A DNA stretch of 64,000 nucleotides, from positions 248,001 to 312,000 of the forward strand of contig CAXXGR010000008.1 in assembly GCA_963678775.2 (NCBI GenBank), in the 5' to 3' direction. Shown in pieces: positions 15,650 to 24,678 of the stretch. Position 1 is the stretch's first letter; each line of letters opens with the position of its first letter. The position numbers were made by a program, and so were the translations under genes. Source of the stretch: JBFHIJ01 sp963678775. GTDB lineage: Bacteria; Bacteroidota; Ignavibacteria; Kapaibacteriales; UBA2268. The notes under the pieces are model-generated. The model saw only the letters and a program-made list of their open reading frames with translations, ran no database searches and was not told the origin of the DNA.

Positions 15650-18016
15650 ATGAAATTTGCAACAATAACATTATACCTTATAACAATCTCTCTATCCAAT
15701 CTGTTTGCACAACAAACAAAAAGTATCATGGGTTATGTGTTTGACAAAGAAACTTTGAAACCATTACCAAGTGCTAGTATAATGGTAGATGGAACTCCAC
15801 TGGGAGCAAAATCAAAAACCAATGGTGAGTTTGAAATAAAAGACTTAACTCCGGGCAGATATACTATCATCGTGAAATACGTAGGATATAAACCAGCAGT
15901 AAGAGCGAATCTCATTCTTTCATCTTCCAGAAATCTATTTATTGAAATTGGGCTGGAAGAATCGGTCAGCAGGACTGAAAAAGTATATGTTACTGCAGAA
16001 AAAGATAAATCAAAATCAATTAACCAAGCATCTCTTGTCAGCTCTAAAACATTTACTGTTGAAGAAACTAACAGATATGCAGGTGCAATGATGGATCCTG
16101 CACGAATGGTAACAAATTTCGCGGGAGTCAGTGCTGTAAATGATGATAGAAACGACATCATAATTCGTGGGAACTCACCCCTGGGTGTACTTTGGAGACT
16201 TGAAGGCATTGCTATCCCCAATCCAAATCACTTTTCATCTTATGGAAACACAGGTGGCCCGATAAGTATATTAAATAATAACAATTTGTCAAACTCTGAC
16301 TTCTTGACCGGTGCTTTTCCTGCAGAGTACGGCAATGCAATCTCGGGTGCTTTTGATTTGAATCTAAAGAAGGGTAACAGTGAAGAATATGAAGTAATGA
16401 CTCAATTAAGTCTTACAGGATTGGAAATTGGTGTGGATGGACCACTTTTTGTTGAACAGTCTTCTGTTATTATGAATTACAGATACTCTACTTTGGGGCT
16501 TTTAGATAAAGTATCTGATGTAGTAGCTGACCTGCCGAGTATCCCAAAATATCAGGATATTACTTTTAAAATTTCATTTCCAAATACATCTACAGGCTCA
16601 TGGAATATTTTTGGAGTTGCCGGCTTATCCGAATCTGATTTCTTTTACAAAGCAGACAAAGACGATGAAGACTTTAATACATATGATGAAAATTTGAATA
16701 AAAACATATATAGCCGAAACAAACTAGGAGTTTTGGGTATTTCAAATACCCTAATGCTTGGCGAAAAAGGATTTTTAAAATCAACTGTTGCCGTAACAGC
16801 TACAAAAAGCAATACTCAAACTGATACTCTCACAAATTCTCAATCATTACTAAGCATCAATAATGCAAAGGAAATCACATTTCAGGTAGCAGAACATTTT
16901 AGTTATAAACTTAATAACAAAAACCTCTTTACTTCCGGATTTAATGCAAAATATTTAGATTTCACATTAGCTGACAGCAATTTGATAAACTCAGGTAGTT
17001 CAGAGGGTGTCGGTAACAGGCTTGTTTATAAAGTAAATACTAACTTATCTGACAACTCTCTTCTGACAGAGGGATATATGCAGCTCGAACACAAATTTTC
17101 AGATTATACTAAAATCAATTTTGGTATACACGGTACTTATTTTAATCTTAACAAGACTTGGTCTGCAGAGCCACGTTTAGGATTTTCTACCACCTTAAGT
17201 ACAACTCATATTCTATCCTTAGGTCTTGGCTTGCATAGTCAGATACAGCCTTTGCCTTATTATTTTTATAGAAATAATGAAGGAGAAACTCCGAATCAAT
17301 ATTTAGATTTAACAAAAAGCCTTCATACTGTTGCATCTCATAAATGGACTCTTAGCAGTAATTTATATCTAAAAACAGAGATCTATTATCAGTATTTATA
17401 TAACATACCAGTTGATAAAGAACCTTCCACTTTTTCTATGGTAAATGCCGGTGCCGATTTTGAACTTCAGACTAAATCAGAATTGGTAAATAAAGGCACG
17501 GGTAAAAACTATGGGTTTGAGTTAACTTTAGAGAAATTCTTTGATGATGGTTACTACTTATTAGTTACGGGTTCAGTTTTTGACAGTAAATATACTGCAA
17601 GTGATGGAATAGAAAGAAACACGGCTTTCAATGGAAATTATATGTTAGCAGCTCTTGGCGGAATCGAGTTTGAGATGTTTAATGGTTTTGATTTTATCAT
17701 GGATACAAAGCTCACTTTTGGAGGAGGAAGAAGATATATTCCAATTGATTTGACAGCATCAATAACAAAAGGTCAGACACAATACGACGAGAGCCATGCT
17801 TACAATGAGAGATATAAAGATTATTTCAGGTGGGATATAAAAGTTGGATACAGGATGAATCTTACGAGCACATCTCACTATCTGATTTTAGATTTTATGA
17901 ATATTCTCAACACCAAAAACGAATATATGCATCTATACGACCCTATAAATAAAAACATAGCATCTATATACCAGTATGCTTTCTTGCCAAATTTGATATA
18001 TAAAATTGAGTTCTAA
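15650..18016 (+). CDS. TonB-dependent receptor with carboxypeptidase-regulatory-like domain
   Basis: 788 residues from ATG 15650 (an ATG five codons upstream is less signal-peptide-like). Signal peptide 1-20 (ending NLFAQ), then a carboxypeptidase-regulatory-like beta-sandwich (about 24-105: 'GYVFDKETLKPLPSASIMVDGTPLGAKSKTNGEFEIKDLTPGRYTIIVKYVGY'), a plug domain (about 125-235, with 'IIIRGNSPLGVLWRLEGI' and 'FPAEYGNAISGAFDL'), and a long barrel ending in I-E-F. This architecture is typical of Bacteroidota uptake receptors, though no SusD partner follows. The stop codon is one base before the LytS kinase start, so receptor, kinase and regulator are one operon; the receptor is the likely target or sensor partner. 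Confidence 0.9.
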   Translation: MKFATITLYLITISLSNLFAQQTKSIMGYVFDKETLKPLPSASIMVDGTPLGAKSKTNGEFEIKDLTPGRYTIIVKYVGYKPAVRANLILSSSRNLFIEIGLEESVSRTEKVYVTAEKDKSKSINQASLVSSKTFTVEETNRYAGAMMDPARMVTNFAGVSAVNDDRNDIIIRGNSPLGVLWRLEGIAIPNPNHFSSYGNTGGPISILNNNNLSNSDFLTGAFPAEYGNAISGAFDLNLKKGNSEEYEVMTQLSLTGLEIGVDGPLFVEQSSVIMNYRYSTLGLLDKVSDVVADLPSIPKYQDITFKISFPNTSTGSWNIFGVAGLSESDFFYKADKDDEDFNTYDENLNKNIYSRNKLGVLGISNTLMLGEKGFLKSTVAVTATKSNTQTDTLTNSQSLLSINNAKEITFQVAEHFSYKLNNKNLFTSGFNAKYLDFTLADSNLINSGSSEGVGNRLVYKVNTNLSDNSLLTEGYMQLEHKFSDYTKINFGIHGTYFNLNKTWSAEPRLGFSTTLSTTHILSLGLGLHSQIQPLPYYFYRNNEGETPNQYLDLTKSLHTVASHKWTLSSNLYLKTEIYYQYLYNIPVDKEPSTFSMVNAGADFELQTKSELVNKGTGKNYGFELTLEKFFDDGYYLLVTGSVFDSKYTASDGIERNTAFNGNYMLAALGGIEFEMFNGFDFIMDTKLTFGGGRRYIPIDLTASITKGQTQYDESHAYNERYKDYFRWDIKVGYRMNLTSTSHYLILDFMNILNTKNEYMHLYDPINKNIASIYQYAFLPNLIYKIEF

Positions 18017-18017
18017 C

Positions 18018-19076
18018 ATGAGCAAACTTAAAAACTATTCTATTAGATTCTTAGTAATTAGCGTGATTCATATTTATCTGAAGATGTATGACACTACATT
18101 CTTTGGGGTCTCTATAATTTTTGATTCACGAGATGTATTCTATTATTTATTTACTCTTATGTTTGGTTTTATTGTTTGGGAAATAACTGAGCAAACTAAT
18201 AAGCGCATGCTCAATGCAAATGAGGGGAAAGAAATTAGTAAAAAAATTGTGCTGTTCACCATTATGCATCTCGGAATGGGTATATTTTGGGGTGCTCTGT
18301 TTTCTACTGTGTATTACTATTTAACTCTGTTTCTTTTTGGAATTAAAGTATTTGATAATTTCTTTATTTCAGATATGGATTTATCCTTTGCAATCTTGAT
18401 TTTTTATTCAATTGTAAACTCTATAGCAGGTATTAAACTGTTTTACTCTCACTGGAAAAGTGAACTGCTCAGAAACGAGAGTCTGGAAAAAGAGTATGCA
18501 CTCTCTAAATATGAAGCGCTTAAGAACCAAATAGATCCCCATTTTTTCTTTAACTCATTGAGTGTACTTTCTAATTTGGTATACAAAGATCAGGACTTAG
18601 CTGCTGATTTTATTGGGAAACTATCTAAGCTTTATAGATATATTTTAGATATTCGTGAGCGGCAACTGGTAAGTCTGAAAGAAGAATTGACCTTTGTACA
18701 AAACTACTTTTATCTTATGAAAATCAGACACGGGGAGCAAATCATTTTAGATATTTCCGGCTTAGAACATGAAGAGAGTTATATTCCGCCCATCACCCTT
18801 CAACTTTTAGTAGAGAATGCTATTAAGCATAATATTTATTCAGAAGAAGAACCCCTACTGATAAATATTTTCAAAAAAGACGATCGTATTTTCGTCACAA
18901 ACTCTATCCAACAACGTAAATTACTCAATCCCGGCTCAGGTCTTGGTTTGACTAACATAAAATCGAGATACAATTTGATTGGAAATAAGGAAGTTAAAAT
19001 AGAAAAAACAGATAAAGTTTTTAAAGTATCTCTACCAATTATCAGGAGTAAAGAAGATGAAAGTAGTAATATTTGA
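18018..19076 (+). CDS. LytS/YehU-type sensor histidine kinase
   Basis: 352 residues from ATG 18018, one base after the receptor stop; an in-frame TTG at 18006 is a poorer choice. Four or five N-terminal membrane helices (to about residue 145) are followed by a short coiled coil and the His_kinase domain with phospho-acceptor His175 in NQIDPHFFFNSL, then an HATPase domain ('LQLLVENAIKHNI', 'GSGLGLTNIKSRY'). It lacks the long extracellular loop of classical sensors, so it may sense membrane state or another protein. The last 20 bases overlap the response regulator gene, giving tight coupling. Confidence 0.88.
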   Translation: MSKLKNYSIRFLVISVIHIYLKMYDTTFFGVSIIFDSRDVFYYLFTLMFGFIVWEITEQTNKRMLNANEGKEISKKIVLFTIMHLGMGIFWGALFSTVYYYLTLFLFGIKVFDNFFISDMDLSFAILIFYSIVNSIAGIKLFYSHWKSELLRNESLEKEYALSKYEALKNQIDPHFFFNSLSVLSNLVYKDQDLAADFIGKLSKLYRYILDIRERQLVSLKEELTFVQNYFYLMKIRHGEQIILDISGLEHEESYIPPITLQLLVENAIKHNIYSEEEPLLINIFKKDDRIFVTNSIQQRKLLNPGSGLGLTNIKSRYNLIGNKEVKIEKTDKVFKVSLPIIRSKEDESSNI

Positions 19077-19806
19077 AGATGAGACACATTCTGCAGAACG
19101 ACTTGTAAAACTGATAGAAGAAATTGATAGTTCTATAGAAATCGATGCTATAATACCAACTGTGAAACTTGGACTTGAATATTTTTCAGATACACCCAAA
19201 GCAGATTTATTACTATTAGATATACAACTATCTGATGGCAATTCGTTTGATATTTTTGACAAAATTACTACTAATATTCCGATTATCTTTACCACTGCTT
19301 TTGACGAATATGCGATAAAGGCTTTTAAGCTAAACAGCGTAGACTACCTCCTGAAACCTATTGACAAAGAAGAACTAATAGTGGCTCTAAATAAGTATAG
19401 CAACATAATCTCAAGATCTGAGTTTGACTACAAATTTCTGACTGATATTTTAAGCTCCCAAAATAAAACTTACAAACAACGCTTTTTAGTTAAAAAAGGC
19501 AATAATCTAACTTATGTCCTTTCTAATGAAATATCATTTTTTAGATTTGCTGATGGATTAGTAGACATCTGCACATTTGATAACAATATTTATTTAGTAG
19601 ATTACACTCTTGACAAAATTGTAAAGATGATAGATTCTGATAAATTTTTTAGGATTAACAGGCAATATATTATAAATATAGAATCTATTATTTCAATCCA
19701 TACTTACTTCAACAGTCGGCTTAAACTCTCTATTAAGAGAAGCTCAGAGGCTCTCATTGTCAGTCGTGACAAAGTAAAGGATTTTAAGTGTTGGTTAGAT
19801 CGCTAA
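19057..19806 (+). CDS. LytTR-family response regulator
   Basis: 249 residues. Receiver domain 1-120 with acidic pocket Glu7/Asp8, phospho-acceptor Asp55, Thr80 and Lys100; LytTR DNA-binding domain about 140-249 ('KKGNNLTYVLSNEISFFRFADGLVDI', 'FFRINRQYIINIESI'). It should bind direct repeats in target promoters after phosphorylation by the overlapping LytS kinase. The overlap (20 bases) is exactly that of the second kinase-regulator pair at 55056-56865, showing the two modules are paralogous. Likely target: the TonB receptor operon itself or other envelope genes. Confidence 0.9.
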   Translation: MKVVIFEDETHSAERLVKLIEEIDSSIEIDAIIPTVKLGLEYFSDTPKADLLLLDIQLSDGNSFDIFDKITTNIPIIFTTAFDEYAIKAFKLNSVDYLLKPIDKEELIVALNKYSNIISRSEFDYKFLTDILSSQNKTYKQRFLVKKGNNLTYVLSNEISFFRFADGLVDICTFDNNIYLVDYTLDKIVKMIDSDKFFRINRQYIINIESIISIHTYFNSRLKLSIKRSSEALIVSRDKVKDFKCWLDR

Positions 19807-19869
19807 GATTAAACAATACAATCCCCTTTTTATTCGTTGTCAACATAAAATACAAATAAGGAAATTGAT

Positions 19870-20325
19870 ATGGTTTTTAATTCGTTCGAAGAAGTTATAA
19901 CATTTGCTATTAACAGAGAAATTGAAGCAGCCGATTTTTATAATAAGTTGCAAACTTTAGTTAAGCATGAGTCAAGCATAAAACTACTTAAAGAGCTTGA
20001 ATCTATGGAAATAGCACATGCAGAAGTGCTTAAGAAAATTAAAAAAGAAGAAGTAGAATCTGAATACGTTTCGCCAAATATTCAAAATTTGAAAATATCA
20101 GACTCTATGGAAGATATTGGTCCACAAAGCGAAATGAATTATCAGGAGATTCTTATCCTCTCAATAAAAGCAGAGCAATACGCTAATGAGTTATATCTCA
20201 AATTGGCTGATGAATCAGAGGATAAAACTACAAAAAATCTATTCCTAAGATTAGCTGACGAAGAGGCTAAACATAAGCTGGAATTAGAGAAAATTTACGA
20301 CGACGAGTTCATGGTAGAAAATTAA
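19870..20325 (+). CDS. ferritin-like (rubrerythrin-type) diiron protein
   Basis: 151 residues forming a predicted four-helix bundle of two internal repeats. Candidate diiron ligands are Glu19, Glu47 and His50 (motif E-x-x-H), then Glu102, Glu132 and His135 (EEAKH). This is the rubrerythrin ferritin-like half alone; the C-terminal rubredoxin domain is missing. Such proteins detoxify peroxide or handle iron in anaerobes. The gene sits between the LytTR regulator and a metal exporter, 63 bases after the former, but the hairpin at 20357-20424 probably ends its transcript. Confidence 0.8.
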   Translation: MVFNSFEEVITFAINREIEAADFYNKLQTLVKHESSIKLLKELESMEIAHAEVLKKIKKEEVESEYVSPNIQNLKISDSMEDIGPQSEMNYQEILILSIKAEQYANELYLKLADESEDKTTKNLFLRLADEEAKHKLELEKIYDDEFMVEN

Positions 20326-20356
20326 CAACTATCTACCTTGCAGAATATGTAAAAAT

Positions 20357-20424
20357 AAAAAGTAGTTCTGATATATGGGGATAGCTTGTTGCCGTAAACC
20401 TCCTATTTAGAGCTACTTTTTTTG
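20357..20424 (+). terminator. long-stem terminator or leader hairpin before the CDF gene
   Basis: AAAAGTAG-TCT (20358-20368) pairs with AGA-CTACTTTT (from 20409), with further possible pairing inside (TATA with UAU, GGGG with CCUC). It is followed by a run of seven to eight T at 20417-20423. It ends 28 bases before the CDF start, so it could end the ferritin-like transcript or attenuate the exporter gene. Confidence 0.6.
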
Positions 20425-20451
20425 TTTATTACAATATTAAAAGAGACAAAT

Positions 20452-21369
20452 ATGTCACACGATCACTCACATCACGGACACGACCATTCAGTTTCAGCAG
20501 AGAATCTGAATAAGGCATTTTATATTGGAATTGCACTCAATCTTGCATTTACAATCATAGAATATGTGATGGGATATATTTATGGTTCGCTTGCATTGCT
20601 GTCTGACGCCAGTCATAATTTAAGTGATGTAGCCAGTTTGTTCATCTCGCTTATAGGTATGAAACTCGCCGGAGCAGTTGCCAAAAAGACATTTACTTAC
20701 GGATATAAAAAGGCATCTCTGCTGGCTTCTTTGATAAATGCTGTGTTATTGATTATAGTAGTCATTGGGATTATCAAAGAATCTATAGAACGTCTGCTTT
20801 CGCCTACTGAACTAGGCGGTATGGCTATTGTTATTGTTGCAGGCATAGGCGTAATCATCAATACAATTTCAGCATTCCTCTTTTTTAAAGGACAAAAGCA
20901 TGATATTAATATAAAAGGTGCATTTCTGCATCTTATGGTGGATGCATTGGTATCAATTGGTGTAGTTATTTCCGGTTTAGTGATTTACTACACAGATTGG
21001 TATATTATTGATCCGGTTATAAGTCTGGCAATCGCAGCAGTAATATTGATTTCTACCTGGGGCTTGCTTAAAGAAAGTATCAGACTGGTGATGGATGCAG
21101 TGCCTAAAGAAATAAATACAGAAGAAATGATAGCTACCATGCTGGAAGTAAAAGGTGTTAAAGATATACACCATATTCATATCTGGGCACTTTCTTCAAC
21201 TGAAAATGCTCTTACAGCTCATGTGTTGATTAATGAGAATGATATGGAAAACTGGGACAATATTCGTGATGAACTCAAACACGAACTGGAGCACCACAAA
21301 ATATCACATGCAACTCTTGAACCGGAAGCAGATAATTCGGAATGTAAGCATAGCGGGTGCTGCGGGTAG
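20452..21369 (+). CDS. cation diffusion facilitator metal exporter
   Basis: 305 residues from ATG 20452 (an upstream TTG adds ten residues not typical of the family). His-rich N-terminus (MSHDHSHHGHDHS), six membrane helices, the metal-site motifs 'LLSDASHNLSD' in helix 2 and 'HLMVD' in helix 5, then a cytoplasmic domain and a Cys/His tail (CKHSGCCG). This is the ZitB/CzcD-type zinc/cobalt/cadmium proton antiporter of the inner membrane. Its last 58 bases occur again, diverged, at 23995-24052. The hairpin upstream may regulate it; no metal riboswitch consensus was recognised. Confidence 0.92.
   Translation: MSHDHSHHGHDHSVSAENLNKAFYIGIALNLAFTIIEYVMGYIYGSLALLSDASHNLSDVASLFISLIGMKLAGAVAKKTFTYGYKKASLLASLINAVLLIIVVIGIIKESIERLLSPTELGGMAIVIVAGIGVIINTISAFLFFKGQKHDINIKGAFLHLMVDALVSIGVVISGLVIYYTDWYIIDPVISLAIAAVILISTWGLLKESIRLVMDAVPKEINTEEMIATMLEVKGVKDIHHIHIWALSSTENALTAHVLINENDMENWDNIRDELKHELEHHKISHATLEPEADNSECKHSGCCG
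21312..21369 (+). repeat. 3' end of CDF gene, original copy
   Basis: The last 58 bases of the exporter gene, from AACTCTTGAACCGGAAGCA to the TAG stop. A diverged copy with its own stop lies at 23995-24052, fused behind a truncated rarA 5' copy. Confidence 0.8.
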
Positions 21370-21433
21370 GTTATTCTAACATAAACAGATTATGTAAATC
21401 ATTATTTAGTAGGAATTTTTGTATCCTAACCAA

Positions 21434-22683
21434 TTATTTTTTTAGCTTATTAGTTGTCGTTTTTATTCGCTTTAATATACTTTTCCAAAAATACAAGCTC
21501 CAGAAAAGTATAATCACAAATAATGAAATTATGTGAAATTGAAATGCCCAAAAATGATTGATTCGATCTTCAATATTTGATACATAATTCAAGTCTGTCG
21601 CTCTACCCCATGCTATAAAGGCATCTGCCATAGGAAATTTTCCAAAAAGATATTTCTTCTGCTTTTTAGTTTCTGTGCTAAAACCCAAAGCATGTATTGC
21701 TTTGTATTGTTGCTCTGCTAATTCATGATTTTCATACATGGCATAAGTGCCAATCATTACAATCGTGGCTGAAAAACCTACACCAAAAATAACAGGGCCG
21801 GAATCAATATCTCCCGAGCCGTCTATACCTTTAGGATATTCTCGTATGTAGGGTAATCCTAAAGTTTTGTCAACAAAAAGAGAGTCAAATAAAATGTATT
21901 GTTTTTTAGCAAAATCAGGGTCAATTTCTGTTAACATCCTTAAACTTAAGCCACTTGAACTACCTCTTGTTCCTTGTACTGCTTTTCCACTTTTAGAATC
22001 AACTTTATGAGGTAGCATATTTGTATGAGAATCCACTCGTTCTTTGATATCATGAAGCCAAGCTGTTATCAGAGATTTATACTTCTGCCCAAAAATTTTG
22101 TCAAAATTACTTAATGATGCCACTGCCAGACACATATCAGCTGGCCAGCATTGTTTATTATATGATTCCAAATAAGGACAATCTGAACTTCTTAATGCTT
22201 CAGAAATGATTTCACTTTGGTTTCTATACGCTCTTAGGTATTGGTTACTTTTTTCAAAAACTGTGTCGACACTCAATATTCTGGAAAGCAGATAATTTTT
22301 CCACCCAATATAAAAGATTCCATTTTCAGGATTCACATTTTTAGGAAAATTTTTTTAGCTTGCTCTGAGTTCAAATTATTATAGGCAAAAAGCGCTTCAT
22401 TCAGAGCACGTCTTTTCAATATAGAGTCTTTTAAATCCGCTAGACTCAGTTCACACCAAGCTAATCCATATAATGCATTTATAAAAACATATCCTTCAGG
22501 ATATATTTTCTGCATTCTATCCCCCAAATTATTATTCTTAAGTTCTGATTCCAAAAAATTCAATTGAAGAATAATATCTTCTTTTTGCTCAGTTCTTGTA
22601 TAATTCTGAGTATGTAACTTGATATTGACACTGGAAAGAAAGTATGTTATAAGAATGAAGAGTACTAAAAATATATATTTCAT
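21434..22683 (-). pseudogene. frameshifted Ldi-like (alpha/alpha)6 membrane-anchored protein
   Basis: Two overlapping frames join into one protein. The upstream part (22333-22683) has an N-terminal membrane segment and ends '...LNSEQAKKIF', while the downstream part begins '...NPENGIFYIGWKNYL' with only a GTG as apparent start. One extra base in the A7 run (22350-22356, T7 on the plus strand) restores a continuous reading '...QAKKNFPKNVNPENGIFY'. The joined product of about 416 residues resembles the linalool dehydratase/isomerase-like (Ldi) fold: 'YNKQCWPADMCLAVASL', 'RGSSSGLSLRMLTEIDPDFAKKQY', 'REYPKGIDGSGDIDSGPVIFGVG'. A C-terminal helix lies near residues 375-395. It may be a decayed gene, a slippage switch, or a homopolymer sequencing error. 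Function in this lineage is unknown. Confidence 0.7.
22350..22356 (-). other. A7 homopolymer at the frameshift
   Basis: Seven T on the plus strand (A7 in the coding direction). An eighth base joins the two halves of the Ldi-like gene without a stop. Confidence 0.6.
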
Positions 22684-22907
22684 TAGTTTCTAAGTTATTG
22701 GTTGTTCGATAATCAACGTTATTTATAGGATATTAAGCTTATTGTATTTGATATAGTTATATGTCTGACTTAAAACGTGTATTTTTTTACTTTGCATTAG
22801 AAATGCAACATCATATAGTATTATGATTTTTATATTTGCATGGTTTAGTACTTATATTATAATAGATTTTGAATATAATCTATAAAATAATTTATTCATT
22901 TCCTAAG

Positions 22908-23094
22908 TTTTATGGCACAGTTTTTTATTATTTTATGAAAAAGAATATTTTTGAGGTGCATAATGAATGAGCTGTTCCCTTCATCAAATCCTAAACAGGA
23001 TATGTCTTTTCAGCCGCTTGCTGAGAGGATAAGGCCAAGAACTATTGACGAAATTTTTGGTCAGGAGCATCAATATAATTTGATTAACTCATAA
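22908..23094 (+). repeat. truncated duplicate of rarA 5' end (copy A)
   Basis: From TTTTATGGCACAG to GGAGCAT (22908-23070) this is nearly identical to the upstream region and first 36 codons of rarA at 24930-25095. It then switches to CAATATAATTTGATTAACTC (23071-23090), a junction shared with copy B. It still has an ATG (22963) and encodes 43 residues ending at TAA 23092-23094, so a fusion peptide could be made. It precedes the lipoprotein gene at 23144. Confidence 0.9.
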
Positions 23095-23143
23095 TCATGC
23101 GATTATAAAAAATCAGTCTGAGCGATAAGATAAAAGGTGTTAT

Positions 23144-23812
23144 ATGCATAAACTATTTATTATTTTGTTGGTGTTAACCTTAATTGCTGCCTGCAAACAA
23201 GATTATAAATATTGTAAAGTTGCATATTTTACAGAAGAACATGATGTTTTTCTAAAAATAAAGACAACTTTATATGATAATGATATTTATAAAATGAGCA
23301 TGACTAACAATAGAAATTTTCCCAAAGGTTTTACTTTTAATATTTTAGCAAATTTAAGTTCTAAGAAATATAGACAACTTGATTCTTTTCCTGTAATTAA
23401 TTTAAATAAAACGGGTATTGAGGATACAGTTTATTATTCAAATTCCGGAAATTATTATCAAGATACAGTTGAAAAATATTATCCATTGGTTCAACTTTAC
23501 TCTCCAACTTTACCATTTACTTTGAGATTTATTGAAGAACAAACATTTAATGTATACAAATCTAACTACAAGGTTTTAGTTTATAAATACAATGATAACG
23601 TTAGTTACAACATATTTAAGAAAGAACCAGTGTACTCTTCATTTGCTTACTATTTAGAGAATTTTGGTTTTTTAGGTTTTGGCAACAGTAGTAAATTATA
23701 TGTCCGAATTACAAAAGTTGTAAACTCTCCTGTTCCACTCGAATACTTGAAAATATTGACTAATAAAATAAACAATGAGTATCTGAATAAGGTAGATCTT
23801 TTAAGTAAATAA
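23144..23812 (+). CDS. hypothetical lipoprotein
   Basis: 222 residues with a lipoprotein signal peptide (lipobox IAAC, Cys17), so it should be envelope-anchored. The rest is rich in Tyr, Asn, Lys and Phe, probably beta-rich, without a recognised domain. Its stop codon (23810-23812) abuts exactly the start of homology of rarA copy B (23813), and copy A lies 50 bases upstream, so this gene is the complete content of one inserted unit between two rarA 5' copies. AT-rich codon use is stronger than in rarA, in keeping with acquired DNA. Function unknown. Confidence 0.6.
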   Translation: MHKLFIILLVLTLIAACKQDYKYCKVAYFTEEHDVFLKIKTTLYDNDIYKMSMTNNRNFPKGFTFNILANLSSKKYRQLDSFPVINLNKTGIEDTVYYSNSGNYYQDTVEKYYPLVQLYSPTLPFTLRFIEEQTFNVYKSNYKVLVYKYNDNVSYNIFKKEPVYSSFAYYLENFGFLGFGNSSKLYVRITKVVNSPVPLEYLKILTNKINNEYLNKVDLLSK

Positions 23813-24052
23813 CAACTCCCTTTTATAGCACAGTTTTTTATTCTTTTATGAAAAAGAATATTTTTGAGGTGTATAATGAATGAGCTGTTCCCTTCATCAG
23901 ATCCTAAACAGGATATGTCTTTTCAGCCGCTTGCTGAGAGGATAAGACCAAGAACTACTGACGAAATTTATAGGAGCATCAATATAATTTGATTAACTCT
24001 TGAACCGGAAGCAAAGAATAATACTTGCAAGCATAGCGGGTTCTGTGGGTAG
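23813..24052 (+). repeat. rarA 5' duplicate (copy B) fused to CDF 3' end copy
   Basis: 23813-23979 matches the rarA upstream region and start (a small deletion after GAAATTT changes the frame; 38-residue frame 23876-23992). It is followed by the same junction as copy A, CAATATAATTTGATTAACTC (23980-23999), which runs at AACTC directly into a diverged copy of the last 58 bases of the CDF gene (23995-24052, with its own TAG). The order rarA-start then CDF-end is what the joint of a tandem duplication of the CDF-to-rarA interval would give. Confidence 0.9.
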
Positions 24053-24061
24053 GAATCCATA

Positions 24062-24671
24062 TTAAGGAATACTATATTGATTATTTGCATTTCGAGGGAT
24101 AAAATATCCCTTAATACAATTAGGGTTTCTAATAGCAATTTGGATGTGATTTTTGTTCTTAAGGATATAATTCTTCACCTTCCCAAAATGCTCCTCTAAC
24201 AGAGTCGTATTCATTTCCTAATTGTAAATTAAGAGCATGTACTACTTCAATTACAGCACAATCGAGATTCCGTAAAAGGACATCTCCGGATTTATCAATA
24301 TCTATATTCTTTGGTAATTCAATCGGATTATCAGATAGTAAAGAGTTATCATAAGCAGACTTCAAAATATCATAGCCATTTTTGAGTAATTCAAAGTTTG
24401 AAGATTCCAAAAGATCTAGACAAAAGCCTAAGTCAATAACTGCTCCCAAGACTGCAGGTTCTTTAATTTTTGAGTTTCTTTTGGAAGATTCAGTAGCAAA
24501 AAAGAGAGCTCTATCAAAATCATTTTCCTAAAAATATATGCCATGACCTAACCAATCATATTCATTTTCACTCTTAGTTAAGTTGAAACCTTTTTTACTT
24601 ACAACCTTATCTCTAACAGATAGATCGCAACCATGGAAACCAAGAATTAAACCATGTTTTCTTGAATACAT
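24062..24671 (-). pseudogene. broken ADP-ribosyltransferase-like toxin gene
   Basis: From ATG 24671 the frame reads 'LILGFHGCDLSVRDKV...NEYDWLGHGIYF', then a TAG at 24530-24528 replaces an expected Trp (usual pattern GIYFWEN). It continues '...ENDFDRALFFA ... EPAVLGAVIDLGFCLDLL ... LRNLDCAVIEVVHAL ... YDSVRGAFWEGEELYP' to TAA at 24161-24159. After a frame change it goes on 'KNHIQIAIRNPNCIKGYF' to about 24062. The family is one I know from many genomes as a 'HGC...YDWLGxGIYFWE' protein; the His-Tyr-Glu arrangement suggests an ADP-ribosyltransferase fold (inference). At least two inactivating changes mean no full-length product. A 51-residue gene just upstream is intact. Confidence 0.7.
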
Positions 24672-24678
24672 AAAACTT

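Noticed and set aside
20357..20451. Known metal riboswitch (NiCo or Mn type) before the CDF exporter
   Set aside because: The segment is too short and lacks the conserved junction sequences of those classes; it folds as one long hairpin with a T-run.
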